Shown: positions 1 to 8,690, counted from the first letter of the stretch. The stretch is 64,000 bases of DNA from Methylobacterium sp. WSM2598 (GCF_000379105.1 NZ_KB900609.1:3457689-3521688), one strand, 5' to 3'. The notes: generated from the letters alone by a model not told the origin. Made by a program: numbers and translations.

Positions 1-1834
1 GGGCGAAATCATAGAGCATGCCCCCCTTGGTCGTGACCTGCTTCAGGTCGCGCATGGCGTTAAGGAATCCCAACGCCCCGGTGCCATCGCGTGGGTCGAG
101 GTCCGCCGAGACGATGACGCCGGGCCAGCCGCCGACGCCCGACAGGATGGCGACGTGCTGGTGCCCGTCGGGACCGCGGTAGGTCGTCGGCTGGCCGATG
201 ATCCCCGAGCCGGTCTTGAACTGCCACACCACCTCGCCCGTGCGGGCGTTCACGGCTTTGAACCAGCCGTCCATGGTGCCGTAGAAGGTGACGTCACCGG
301 CGGTGACGAGGGTGCCGCTCCAGACCGGGAATTCCTCCTTGATCGACCACGCGGCGTGCTCGCCCGCGACGTCCCAGGCGGTGTAGACGCCGCGATTCCC
401 GCCCGGCCCCGCCTTCATCCGCGTCTCCGACCCCAGATATGGCGTGCCGGCGATGTAGTTCGCCTGCATGTGCTCCTCGTCCATACAGAGATTGGTATGC
501 GGCAGGTAAAGGAGGCCGGTCTTCGGCGAATAGGCGGAGGGGCTCCAGTCCTTGGCCCCAGACGCGTTCGGGCAAATGTCGCGCATCACCTTGCCCACCT
601 GCGGCTTCTTCTCGGGGATGTACTGCAAACGCCCGGTCTTCAGGTCGACGCCGGTGGTGGTGGTGATCGGGTGGAAGGGCTTGGCCGAGAGCACTTCGCC
701 GCTGGTCCGATCGAGGACGTAGACGTAGCCGTTGCGCTCCGGCCGCACGAGCACCTTCCGGGGCTGTCCCTTCCAGGTCATGTCGAGCAGGATCTGCTCG
801 TTGATGCCGTCCCAGTCGTAGAGGTCGTGCGGGCTCCACTGGTAGAACCAGCGCGCCTGCCCGGTGTCGGCGTCGCGCGCGAAGATGCCGGAGGTCCACT
901 TGTTGTCGCCGGGGCGCTGGTCGGCGTTCCAGGGTCCGGGATTGCCGGTACCGTGGTAGATCAGGTTGAGGTCCGGATCGTAAGACAGCCAGCCCCAGAC
1001 CGTGCCGCCGCCCTGTTCCCAGGCATTGGGTGGCCACGACTTCACACCAAGGTCCTGTCCCTTGTCGGACTCGTAGAACGGCTTGAAGTCGGATCCGATC
1101 AGCACATCCTTGTCGGGCCCGGTGTTGAAGGCCTTCCAGACGACTTTGCCAGACTGCTGGTCAAGGGCCTGGATCCAGCCACGCACCCCCATCTCGCCGC
1201 CCGCATTGCCGACGAAGACCTTGCCGTGGGCGACGAGGGGCGCCATCGTCATGGTCTCGCCCACGTGGATGTTGCCGACCTTGGTCTTCCAGGCCTCCTG
1301 GCCGGTTGCAGCGTCGACCGAGACGACGTTGCCGTCGAGCGTGTTGAAGAAGACGTGCCCGTCTGCGTAGGTCGGCCCGCGATTCACGACATCGCAGCAG
1401 GCGACCCCTTGTGCGGCAGCCTCGGGCTTAGGATTGTATTGCCACTTGAGCGGCGCGCCGGGTTTCGCGAGGTCGAGCGCGTAGAGGATGTTGGGATAGG
1501 GCGAGAGCACGTACATCGTGCCGCCCACCACCAGAGGCGAGGACTCCTGCCCGCGGTTCACGCCGACTGAGAAAGTGAAGGCGACACGCAGGTTCTTGAC
1601 GTTCTCCGGCGTGATCTCCGCCAGTTCGCTGTAGCGCGTGCTGGCGAAGTTCTTGGCCGGCATTGTCCATTGGCCATCGTCCGCGGGTGCTGCAGCCGCA
1701 GGAGGGCTGGGATGCTCCTGGGCCGGAGAGCCCGCCGGAACCCGCATCGTCGAAGGGGTGGGCTCCTGCGCGTGCGCCAGGATCGGAAGCGTGAAGCTGA
1801 GGAGGAAGCAGGTCCTTAGTGCGAGCCTCTTCAC
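1..1834 (-). CDS. PQQ-dependent alcohol dehydrogenase, lanthanide-type, 3' end off the window
   Basis: A periplasmic quinoprotein that oxidises methanol, ethanol or similar alcohols and passes electrons to a c-type cytochrome. The GTG start at 1834 gives a classic signal peptide (MKRLALRTCF... ending AHA before QEPT), with a GAGG-like ribosome site upstream. A vicinal Cys146-Cys147 pair, repeated tryptophan-docking propeller motifs and a C-terminal GVGGW stretch are visible. The catalytic region reads HDLYDWDG. Asp340 is the expected catalytic base, and Asp342 two residues on is the extra acidic ligand that marks lanthanide-dependent XoxF/ExaF enzymes; calcium MxaF has Ala there. The tail (GSGIIGQPTTY, DLDPRD) looks closer to ExaF-type ethanol dehydrogenases than to XoxF5; that subclass is inference. 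611 codons are present, so only a few C-terminal residues are missing. No cytochrome or MxaJ-like partner is visible. Confidence 0.93.
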   Translation of the reverse strand, partial: MKRLALRTCFLLSFTLPILAHAQEPTPSTMRVPAGSPAQEHPSPPAAAAPADDGQWTMPAKNFASTRYSELAEITPENVKNLRVAFTFSVGVNRGQESSPLVVGGTMYVLSPYPNILYALDLAKPGAPLKWQYNPKPEAAAQGVACCDVVNRGPTYADGHVFFNTLDGNVVSVDAATGQEAWKTKVGNIHVGETMTMAPLVAHGKVFVGNAGGEMGVRGWIQALDQQSGKVVWKAFNTGPDKDVLIGSDFKPFYESDKGQDLGVKSWPPNAWEQGGGTVWGWLSYDPDLNLIYHGTGNPGPWNADQRPGDNKWTSGIFARDADTGQARWFYQWSPHDLYDWDGINEQILLDMTWKGQPRKVLVRPERNGYVYVLDRTSGEVLSAKPFHPITTTTGVDLKTGRLQYIPEKKPQVGKVMRDICPNASGAKDWSPSAYSPKTGLLYLPHTNLCMDEEHMQANYIAGTPYLGSETRMKAGPGGNRGVYTAWDVAGEHAAWSIKEEFPVWSGTLVTAGDVTFYGTMDGWFKAVNARTGEVVWQFKTGSGIIGQPTTYRGPDGHQHVAILSGVGGWPGVIVSADLDPRDGTGALGFLNAMRDLKQVTTKGGMLYDFA

Positions 1835-2357
1835 GAAGGCCTCACTCGCTGGCCGGGGCAGGTCCCCCGCGATTGACCGTAAAAGCTGAGGCTGGAGGTA
1901 AGTTCCCGATTACGCCGGTTTCTGCGCAAGAGGTTCTGCGGACTTATCCTGTGTTAATCGTCGAAGGTCTTCGGTCCCCAAAGTTCCAACGAACTCCATG
2001 GCGTGGGCTTCCGCCGATTGAACGGACGCCTCGACACCACGGCGCCAGACTGTGACTGGCGTCTACCCCGCCACCAAACCTACGCCGCAGGCCGCCATAC
2101 CGCCTGGGGTACGCAATAGACCGGGAGCGGCACTGTCATGAGGGTCGCACGAAGGTTCGAAGGTAGCGCGCCCGCGTCGCCTTTCGCCTTCCTTCAAACT
2201 GACTGTTGGACGGCGCCAGCGGGCCGGGGTCAATTCGGAATTGATTTTGGCTCCGGTCCGCTGTTCCCTGGTCTCAGTATAGTTCAGCGAAGCCGCGGCA
2301 GATATCAAGCGTAAGGCCGTATCGCACACACAAAGAGGGTAAATTTGTGGTGAATGA
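1835..2357. other. intergenic region upstream of the PQQ dehydrogenase
   Basis: No convincing gene on either strand. The part next to the dehydrogenase start probably holds its promoter, but I see no clear -35/-10 pair. The short open frames here lack ribosome sites and recognisable protein sequence. Confidence 0.5.
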
Positions 2358-2711
2358 TCATGACGTTCGCCTTTCCGGCCTGTCCGCTTCCTCGCGGTAG
2401 GTCCAGCGGTATACCTCTTTATGTCCATCCAGAACTCTGATGGCTAAAGGCACGTCGCAACCATTTCGCTGTCGCGCCTCAATCAGCGCACCAACGAACA
2501 GCTCGCGCGCCATTGCCTTGGCAGCACTAATGTCGCACCCTGAAAGTGGTCTTGGCTGGTTGAGTGGGTCGTCACCGAATTGGCTACGTAGCAACTGATA
2601 AGTAAAACTCACCAGAAGGCGCTCCCAGTTAGAGGCTGTACGCGAAATGAAGCTGAGCGGTAGGGGCGGCTCCGATCCATAGGAGAACGTGGTCGAGATC
2701 CGGCTCACCAT
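2358..2711 (-). pseudogene. small hypothetical protein gene interrupted by the IS5-type element
   Basis: The frame encodes 117 residues. The first 27 come from inside the adjacent insertion element; host sequence begins at NWERLLVSF after the TTA junction at 2629-2631. The host part has protein-like composition, with a helix-like segment (DISAAKAMARELFVGALIE) followed by a strand-like end (LAIRVLDGHKEVYRWTY). That layout loosely resembles the small DUF6894 proteins common in Methylobacterium; this is a weak inference. Removing the element places an in-frame stop a few codons upstream. The original start was therefore either a GTG inside the host part or further away and already lost. Function unknown. 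Confidence 0.4.
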
Positions 2712-3637
2712 ATCGGGCTGATGCCTCCCACCCCCACTCCGAACACCACCAGTCCACTCGCACCTTGTCCCCGCCGTGTCCCCCGGTCCTGCCGCGGCAA
2801 GGGCTGGGACGCCCTGGCCGACATCAAGGTGTTCGTCTTCGCCGTCGAGGCCGAGTTGGAGGCCATGGAGCACGAGCGGGTCGGCGTGCATCGCCGTGGG
2901 CGCAAACCCGATCTCGCCCTCCGGCGGCGCTTGATCGGGCTGATCTGGACCCTGAGCTTCGGGGGCCTGCAGTGGCGCCTGGCAGGCTGGCTCTCGGGCG
3001 TGCCCTTCACCACCTTGCACAGCGCCTTTGCCCGCTGGACACGGCTTGGACTGTGGCGGCGCCTGGGTCAGCGGCTTGCCTTCGACTGGCGGCGGGCTCG
3101 CGGCGACGAGGTCGTGCCCTCGGCGGTGGTGGCCGACAGCCGCTCGTTGCGCTCGGCCCCGAGTGCGTGGGTCCGGGGCATCGACGGCGGCAAACTGGTC
3201 AAAGGCGTGAAGCTGCTGGCGGTCTGCGACAAGCACGGGTCGCTGCTCGACTTCGCCTTCGGACCAGCCAATGTGGATGACCGGGCCGGTACCCTGCCGC
3301 TGTTGCCGCGGCTGGCGAACCTCGGCTTTCAGGGCGACCTGCTCGGCGACAGCGGCTTCAAGGGAGCGCCGTTCGCCGAGGCGGCGCTCGTGCACGACAT
3401 CCACGTCTCGGTCTCACCTGGCGGCACACGGGACGGCCAGTTCCTGCCGTGCGGGATCAGGTGGGTGGTCGAGCGGCTGTTTGCCTGGTTGAGCCGCTAC
3501 CGCCGGCTCAATGTCGTGTATGACCGCCAGCCGGATCTCTTCGCGGCGCACGTCTGGGTTGCCATGATCTCCATCATCTCACGGCGGATGGTCGCTCATG
3601 CCCAGGCGCAGCAAGTCGTTTAATTGCGTACAGCTTC
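2632..3637 (+). mobile_element. complete IS5-family-type insertion sequence, about 1006 bp
   Basis: The ends are imperfect inverted repeats: GAGGCTGTACGCG at 2632, and on the opposite strand GAAGCTGTACGCA at 3637. Both ends are flanked by TTA (2629-2631 and 3638-3640), a 3-bp target duplication of the TNA type seen in the IS1031/ISL2 groups of the IS5 family. One transposase gene fills the element. The intact ends, direct repeat and uninterrupted transposase with a full DDE set suggest a fairly recent insertion into the small gene on the minus strand. Confidence 0.85.
2721..3623 (+). CDS. IS5-family DDE transposase
   Basis: Transposase of the surrounding element, cutting and joining its ends. 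An N-terminal region with RRGRKPDLALRRRLIG, then LQWRLAGWLSG and a FARW helix, corresponds to the DUF4096-like DNA-binding segment of IS5 transposases. The RNase H-like core shows Asp139 (VVADSRS), Asp210 (LGDSGFKG) and Glu251 (WVVERLFAW, followed by LSRYRRLNVVYDR), giving a complete DDE triad. At 300 residues it is full length. The exact start is uncertain because several in-frame ATG codons exist in the first 60 codons and the proline-rich beginning is not typical. It appears functional. Confidence 0.85.
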   Translation: MPPTPTPNTTSPLAPCPRRVPRSCRGKGWDALADIKVFVFAVEAELEAMEHERVGVHRRGRKPDLALRRRLIGLIWTLSFGGLQWRLAGWLSGVPFTTLHSAFARWTRLGLWRRLGQRLAFDWRRARGDEVVPSAVVADSRSLRSAPSAWVRGIDGGKLVKGVKLLAVCDKHGSLLDFAFGPANVDDRAGTLPLLPRLANLGFQGDLLGDSGFKGAPFAEAALVHDIHVSVSPGGTRDGQFLPCGIRWVVERLFAWLSRYRRLNVVYDRQPDLFAAHVWVAMISIISRRMVAHAQAQQVV

Positions 3638-3640
3638 TTA

Positions 3641-4193
3641 GCAAAAGCTCGTCATTCGAGCGACCGACGAACACCGAGCAGTTGCTATCTGCCCCACTCC
3701 CTTGCTACAAATGCGGCTCCATCGATCCGGGCGAGCCATTGATCTTGCTCGGGAATTTGGCTTCGGTGCCGCAGGAACAGGATCCTGGCGCCCCAGCCAA
3801 TTTTTCCTTTGTTTTCCGGGCCTCGTGAACGCGGACAAGACGGAACAAAGGGTGTGATCGGACCCACAGAAGCCGGCACAACCTCCGCGCACCGGCTCAT
3901 GCCCTTGCGGGTGCGTTCGCCAGAGCCGTATCCCGGAGCATGAGCCCCGCTGATCCATTGGGAGGTCGGACCTGCAGCAGGCTCCGCATGCCCCTCGACG
4001 AACCCGCGCAGTGCACTTCAGCCTCCAACCCGGTCACGAGGCGTGCCTTCACCACGCTCCGTACCCCGCCCGCCGAGCCGGACGAGGGCGGCCCGCGGCC
4101 GCTGCCGCGAGTTCGCGCAGCGGTTCGGCTGGCCTGATCGCGTCGGGCGCGACGATGAGCGCAATCGCCGCTTTGGCAAATCATGAGTTTGCG
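3641..4193. other. non-coding stretch between the IS element and the FkbM gene
   Basis: No frame here has a plausible start, ribosome site and protein-like composition. The left part is the original upstream flank of the gene broken by the IS element. Confidence 0.4.
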
Positions 4194-4220
4194 AGGGCCG
4201 TGCTCGGCGAGCACGGCCCT
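4194..4220 (-). terminator. strong GC-rich hairpin, likely 3' end of the FkbM transcript
   Basis: A perfect 12-bp inverted repeat (AGGGCCGTGCTC and its complement) surrounds a 3-nt loop. It lies 85 bases beyond the FkbM stop codon in the direction of that gene. No run of T follows on either strand, so it is not a textbook intrinsic terminator. It could instead protect the 3' end of the mRNA. Confidence 0.5.
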
Positions 4221-4305
4221 TGCTGCGCCATGGCGCCGAGCTCACTGCGCCGCTTCGCGCGCGAAGAGAGGTTTGAACTAGGCAACCAATCAGATCGCAG
4301 GGGCG

Positions 4306-4989
4306 TTAAGATCCGACGATCGGAACCTCAATCTCTCTATTAATGAACAATATGTTACCGAAGCCCCAGTACCCATTTTCCATGTTCACCGCGGCAAGCC
4401 GAAATCCTCGATGCACGAGATATTCAACTATATTGTGGAATTGATCTTGCCCCTCGTATTGATTGACGACCGTCGCTTCAGTGATGATATACTTCACATC
4501 CCAAAGTTTGCTTCCCAGTGAACGGAGCACAGACACCTCTACTCCCTGGACGTCCATGCAGAGCAGGTCGATGCTCTGAATCATGTGCTCGCGGCAGAGA
4601 TCATCCAGGCGCACGGCTGGAACCTTGATCTCCGTCTGGACGTAGGTCTCACCATAGCGACCGGATGATTTCAAAAGGCTCGACGCGCCGATATTGTGAG
4701 TCTCGGTGCCGTCCGGCTGATGACTCGAGACAACAGGATAGAATGATAAAGTTCCCGGAACATCGCTGGCGGCAGCTTCGATCAGCTTCACATTACCGCG
4801 GCCCGAAATCGTGGCACGACAAATTTCCAGGGCGTCAGGATTTGGTTCGACTATGAAGATTTTTTCCGCATCGTAAAAGTCAGCAACCGCTACCGCGTCC
4901 TTTGCATCGCGCGAGCCGACCTCAAATATAGTTTTGATCAGATTTCTGTCAATAAAGCGAGGAAACGGATCATGAAGATAGCTGCTCAT
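4306..4989 (-). CDS. FkbM-family SAM-dependent methyltransferase
   Basis: Predicted to transfer a methyl group from S-adenosylmethionine to a hydroxyl, often on a surface sugar in this family; the acceptor here is unknown. Motif I is IFEVGSRDAKDAVA. It is followed by IVEPNPDALEIC for ribose binding, NVKLIEAAASD, and IDLLCMDVQGVEVSVLRSL, the hallmark acidic post-motif of FkbM proteins. I chose the ATG at 4989 (MSSYLHDPF) over one 30 bases upstream because a perfect GGAGGT lies 8 bases before it. The 227-residue length is normal. Base composition is clearly more AT-rich than the chromosome around it, which suggests recent acquisition. No glycan genes are adjacent; the polysaccharide locus is 30 kb away. 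Confidence 0.85.
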   Translation of the reverse strand: MSSYLHDPFPRFIDRNLIKTIFEVGSRDAKDAVAVADFYDAEKIFIVEPNPDALEICRATISGRGNVKLIEAAASDVPGTLSFYPVVSSHQPDGTETHNIGASSLLKSSGRYGETYVQTEIKVPAVRLDDLCREHMIQSIDLLCMDVQGVEVSVLRSLGSKLWDVKYIITEATVVNQYEGQDQFHNIVEYLVHRGFRLAAVNMENGYWGFGNILFINREIEVPIVGS

Positions 4990-5296
4990 ATAACAAACCT
5001 CCCCAGGCATGGGCGACATGATTTAACAATGCGCGCGAATGCACAGTCCTGCTTTGGCACATCAATCACACGTCAGTAAGATCGCTGTGCGATTCGGCTT
5101 ATATCGTAAACGGAGGTTTCGGGCCACGTCTTAGAGATCTCGCGCGGCGGGGCAGGCCTAGGCAGCACCTCGTCGAGGCGGCGGTTGGGACGCCGCCCGG
5201 CGACGCGGGCGAGCACGGCAGCGCGGCAAGCGTGCGGCGCGCCCACACACGTGCGGCGCGCCCACACACGGCCAGGGTCGAGCGGTCGAGGGCCAC

Positions 5297-5527
5297 GCCC
5301 CGACGCGCGAGGAGGGACGGCACCGCGGCGGTGACCGCCGACAGGAAGGCCATCGGGGCCGTGGGCCCGCGCCACCGCCGCGGGGCGCTCCGGGGCGAGC
5401 CGCGCCTTCCAGCGCCGGCCGAGCACCTGCGGGGCGTCGGACCGCGACGGCGCGCCACGGCCGAGACCACCTTCCCCCGCGCGAGGGCCTCCCGGATGAT
5501 CACCGCCTTGAACCCGCCGGCCCCGCT
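5297..5527 (-). pseudogene. degenerate IS66-type tnpA fragment
   Basis: Two overlapping minus-strand frames carry scattered pieces resembling the small IS66 accessory protein TnpA. One has FKAVIIREALARGKVVSAVARRRG, which matches the usual 'EALEPGASVSAVARRHG' helix-turn-helix layout in order and spacing. The neighbouring frame has QVLGRRWKARL where the family has a QLFxWRR motif. A valine- and alanine-rich tail (AVTAAVPSLLARRG) follows. Frame changes mean no intact product. The resemblance is by eye only, and no tnpB or tnpC remnants were found beside it. Confidence 0.4.
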
Positions 5528-5640
5528 GATCACCCCCGACCGGCGCGCGCCCCCCTGCTCGCAGCCAGGGACGTGCCGATCCCAGCGACCAAACCACCGG
5601 CGTCCGCATCTCGCCTCAGCGCGCCTCGCGACGGGCGGGC

Positions 5641-5730
5641 TCGGATCAACGCTGACGACGGAGATGGTCCGCGCCCAGCTCGGCCACAGCAGCGTCGTGC
5701 AGACCAAGGGGGCCTGCGCGCTCCGCGAGG
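5641..5730 (+). pseudogene. possible tyrosine-recombinase C-terminal scrap
   Basis: A short frame reads TTEMVRAQLGHSSVVQT. This resembles the conserved 'VQxxLGHSSVxxT' box around the last catalytic histidine of phage-type integrases, but the tyrosine-containing segment that should follow (YGHL-like) is absent. If real, it is the debris of an integrase. The rest of the 5.0-6.0 kb interval holds no gene I can recognise. Confidence 0.25.
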
Positions 5731-6032
5731 CGCAAGGCCGGCGCGGCGCCGACGGTCCAACTCGACCCGGTCACAGGCAAGCCGCTCGTTGCACAGAGCC
5801 GGGACAGGGGCAGCGGCTTGATCCGGGAAACCGGGCGAAATCAGAGCGCCGGACCATCAGTGTGGCGTGCTTCGGCGCCGGCAGTCCCAGAATCGAATGC
5901 GGGCGCCCCAGCCAGCCTCCCTCCCTCTTCCGGATGGCCCGCCGGCGTGGCGCCGGTCGATCGAGTTTTGCACCGGGTTCCACGCTGCGGACCCGTGCAA
6001 CCAGCACCGCGCCACTCATCCTTTGCAAGTCA

Positions 6033-6281
6033 TCAGTGCTTGTTATCGACAATCTCGTAAACATTATAGAACACAACAATAATGTTCCTTATCCACTCGA
6101 TTATCACTTCTGAATTACTAGGTTCTGGTTCGCTCATCGTCACGATCACGTTTGGAACATCGCCGCCATCCTCAGCGGGCAAGATCTGTACGTCGACAAC
6201 TTTGTCCCCATTATGAATTTTCTTTACACGGGCAAGCACCATACCTTCAATGTCTCTCAGCGATTTGATGCCCGCATTCAT
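6033..6281 (-). CDS. small orphan protein A, 82 aa, paralogous to the gene at 6648
   Basis: I do not recognise a family. The protein starts MNAGIKSLRDIEGMVLARV and ends IRNIIVVFYNVYEIVDNKH. The N-terminal helix-like part, a middle strand-like section (VVDVQILPAEDG, NVIVTMSEPEPS) and a hydrophobic C-terminal helix are similar in order and length to the 83-aa product encoded at 6648-6899. That match also supports the inner ATG at 6281 over the ATG 33 bases upstream, since both proteins then have 16 residues up to a shared VL. An AGGAG lies upstream but is somewhat far from the start. Composition is AT-rich against the surrounding GC-rich DNA, as for its partner, suggesting acquired DNA. Function unknown. 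Confidence 0.55.
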   Translation of the reverse strand: MNAGIKSLRDIEGMVLARVKKIHNGDKVVDVQILPAEDGGDVPNVIVTMSEPEPSNSEVIIEWIRNIIVVFYNVYEIVDNKH

Positions 6282-6647
6282 AATGTAAACCGTGACTCCT
6301 AAACTTGAGATCATGAAGGACCCGGCGCCGACCAGCGGACCACGGACGCGTCTTGCCGTGGGCGTCGCCCTTGAATACAGTCAAGCCGACTTGCGCCCCG
6401 GATAAACTGTCAGACGTCAAGTTTCGGGCAGAATCGCAATTCGCTGAACGCGGGCGCGCCCTCCCGCCGCCGCGGCCATCAGGTCGCGGCCCTCCGACCC
6501 GGCACCCTTCGCGCCGAGCACCAGCGCCGGCCCGGGCGGCGGAGCCTTCGCGAGGCCGGGCGGATCGCGCGCGAAGTGACTCACGACTCGCCGATCCGCG
6601 GGCGTCAGCTTCACGGATGGCCGGGCCGCCCCGTCTTGCCCGCCTAC
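6282..6647. other. GC-rich spacer between two paralogous small genes
   Basis: The spacer is much more GC-rich than the two genes it separates. A minus-strand frame (6417-6614, starting MKLTPADRRVV) has some protein-like character but turns into low-complexity Ala/Gly/Pro sequence. I treat it as unproven. Nothing else is visible. Confidence 0.35.
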
Positions 6648-6899
6648 TTAATTCAGCTTCTCGTCGATCACATCATAAAACCTGTACAGACACCGGATGC
6701 ACTCTGTCGCAGTCATTCCGATCTCCTCAAGATTTTCTGATGATCCGTCTGGAATGACGAGAGCAAAATGCGAAGGAGAATTGCTTCCTCTTTTCACCCC
6801 TATTTCGACGGCCTGCACCACGGTCGAGGCATGCTTGCCCCTGACGTATCTCAAAACAATCTTCTCGAGTGTGTCGCGGGTGATCTGCGGGCGACGCAT
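6648..6899 (-). CDS. small orphan protein B, 83 aa, paralogous to the gene at 6033
   Basis: An unrecognised 83-residue protein: a basic N-terminal helix (ITRDTLEKIVLRYVRGKH), a central beta-like section (VVQAVEIGVKRG, HFALVIPDGSS) and an acidic-aromatic C-terminal helix (TATECIRCLYRFYDVIDEKLN). The C-terminus pairs with VVFYNVYEIVDNKH of the neighbouring protein, and a common LE/IE, VL, V, H spacing runs through the first third. No strong ribosome site precedes the ATG at 6899. The sequence is AT-rich compared with its flanks. No signal peptide or long membrane segment is seen, so the protein is probably cytoplasmic. Function unknown. Confidence 0.55.
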   Translation of the reverse strand: MRRPQITRDTLEKIVLRYVRGKHASTVVQAVEIGVKRGSNSPSHFALVIPDGSSENLEEIGMTATECIRCLYRFYDVIDEKLN

Positions 6900-7331
6900 T
6901 GCACGTGCTCGTATCTATGCCGAGCGTCATTCGTACACGACCGCAATTTACAAGCCAGAATACAAGAAGCTTACAAATTGCTCATGTGCCGCAAGAGTGA
7001 TGTAAGGATACTCAGCTGCATTCATGCACGACGTCGGAACGTGCATCGTCCGGGGCAGCGCGGCCGGTCACGGGAGGGGCTGCGCTGACGGTTGGACGAG
7101 GGCCGCGACGCGCCGGCGTCGTCGGAACCACCCGCGCCCCGGCATCGCCTCGAACGGATCCGTCTCCTCGGCCGCGACCGGCGCGGGGCAGGAGACCGCG
7201 ACCGCCTCGCCGCGCGCGCCGCGCATGCACCCCATGTTGCGTGCGGCCGAGGTCGCACCCATCGTTGCGTCCCGCGTTCTGGCTGTGGCCGCCCGCGCGG
7301 GTGGGGCGCGTCAGCGACGGGGTGGAGGACC
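6900..7331. other. intergenic, no gene seen
   Basis: The left 120 bases are AT-rich and may hold the promoter of the minus-strand small gene. The remainder is GC-rich without a credible frame or motif. Confidence 0.35.
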
Positions 7332-7562
7332 ATGGAGCGACCGGCCGTCGAGCAGTTCCTTCGCGAGGCCGAAGCGGCGCGTGACCGCCTCCTCAACCAT
7401 CGCCGCCAGCTCTGCCGGGCGCTGGTGCGCGCCGGCTACCGCGATCTGCCCCTCGGCCGCTTGGCCCTCGTGCAGCGCGATCTGGAATCCATCGAGGCGG
7501 TCATCGCCGACGAGCGCCGCCGCCTCGGCGAGGATGGGCGCGCCGGCCCGGGCCGGTGGTGA
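7332..7562 (+). CDS. small hypothetical helical protein, 76 aa
   Basis: Starts MERPAVEQFLREAEAARD just after a GGAGG located 4-8 bases upstream. The product is charged and almost wholly helical (RDRLLNHRRQLCRALVRAG, LALVQRDLESIEAVIADERRRL), with no membrane segment or signal. The heptad-like Leu and Ala spacing would suit a short coiled coil or helical hairpin. I do not recognise the family. The downstream neighbour is a broken sensor kinase whose start is 150 bases away, so the two may once have been co-transcribed. That is inference. Confidence 0.5.
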   Translation: MERPAVEQFLREAEAARDRLLNHRRQLCRALVRAGYRDLPLGRLALVQRDLESIEAVIADERRRLGEDGRAGPGRW

Positions 7563-7713
7563 GGCGGCGCGACGCCGCCGCGCCGGAGCCGGCCCGAAGC
7601 CGGCCCTCGTGCCTTCCCGATTGCATGGGCGCGTTCGGGCCGGCGGGACGGGCGCGCCTCCCGGCGTGCTCGGGCCGTCGCTCGGTCGGCGCGAGCCCTG
7701 CGAGGACGGTAGG

Positions 7714-8690
7714 ATGCCGGACCACCAGCAGATGATGGGGCGCCAGCGCGTTCTGGCCGTTTTCGGCGAGTTCGCCCCGAGATCTGAGGATCTCGACCAA
7801 GTGCTCACCGAGGCCTGCCGGCTCGTCCGGGACGCGCTCGAATCCGACTTCGCCAAGCTCCTGGAAATTCGGCGGGAGGAGCGGCCCACGATGCCGGGCC
7901 GCCACCCGATGCCGGCCCTGAGCAGCGCGGGCCGGGTGCGCATCCCGCTGGAGGGGCGGTTGTCGGAAGCCTACTCGATCGCGGCGGGCGAGCCGGTCAT
8001 CACGCCGTATCTCGGCCTGGAGGAGCGCTTCGACGTCCCCGATTGCATGACGTCGCACGGCATCAGGGCCCTGGTGAACGTGCCGATCCGCCTGCCCGGC
8101 GGCGAAGCCTACGGCCTGCTGCAGGCGGACGCGCGGGCGCCGCGGGAATTCGGCCCGGAGGACACCGCGTTCCTGCGCACCTCCGCCACCATCCTCGGGC
8201 CGGTGATCGACCGCCTGCGCAGGCTGCACCGGTTCCACGCCAGCGAGGAGCGCTTCCGCCTCACCGTCGAGTCGACCCGCGACTGCGCCATCTTCACGAC
8301 CGATCCGGGCGACCGCATCACCGCGTGGTACCCCGGCGCCGAGGCGGTGTTCGGCTGAACCGCCGAGGAGGTGCTGGGCCGGCCTCCTGTCCGTATACGG
8401 GGCGCTGTCGCGGCCGGAGGGGCGGCTCGAAGCGCGCTGGCGGGTGATCGCGGCGCCCGGCGGCCAGCGCCTGCCGCGGGTCGCGTGGCAGGAAAGCGGC
8501 GTGCCGGTCCCCTCGCCGGGGGAGGGAGAGCCGCCGCGCAAGGGCTCGGCCGGGAGCTGATCGGGCGCGCCCTCCCCTGCCAGCTCAAGGCGGAGGTCGC
8601 CTATGCCCTTGCCCCCGACGGCGTCTCCGGCACGATCACCCTACCGATCGCGGCCTGGGGATCGCCGGGCGACCGCGTCGCGGCATCGGC
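7714..8690 (+). pseudogene. decayed GAF-PAS sensor histidine kinase (HWE-like)
   Basis: The ATG at 7714 follows GAGGACGGTAGG and opens 214 good codons. A GAF domain (about residues 10-165, with ALVNVPIRLPGGEAYGLLQADA) is followed by the start of a PAS domain (RFHASEERFRLTVEST...DRITAWYPGAEAVFG). A TGA at 8356 then replaces what is normally Trp. The same frame continues AEEVLGRPP and jumps directly into SRPEGRLEARWRVIAAPGGQRL, which in HWE kinases belongs to the ATPase domain. A second frame carries KGLGRELIGRALPCQL and APDGVSGTITLPI, the expected C-terminus. The phospho-acceptor His region and the N box are therefore deleted, with one nonsense and one frameshift mutation. It may once have sensed a small ligand and signalled through HWE-type phosphorylation. 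Confidence 0.75.

Noticed and set aside
5232..6113. Open frame of 293 codons across the 5.2-6.1 kb region
   Set aside because: Arg/Pro/Ala-rich and without start signal; only a tiny segment resembles an integrase tail.
6417..6614. Possible 65-aa protein starting MKLTPADRRVV
   Set aside because: The N-terminal 12 residues look protein-like, but the rest is low-complexity and no homologous pattern is known to me.
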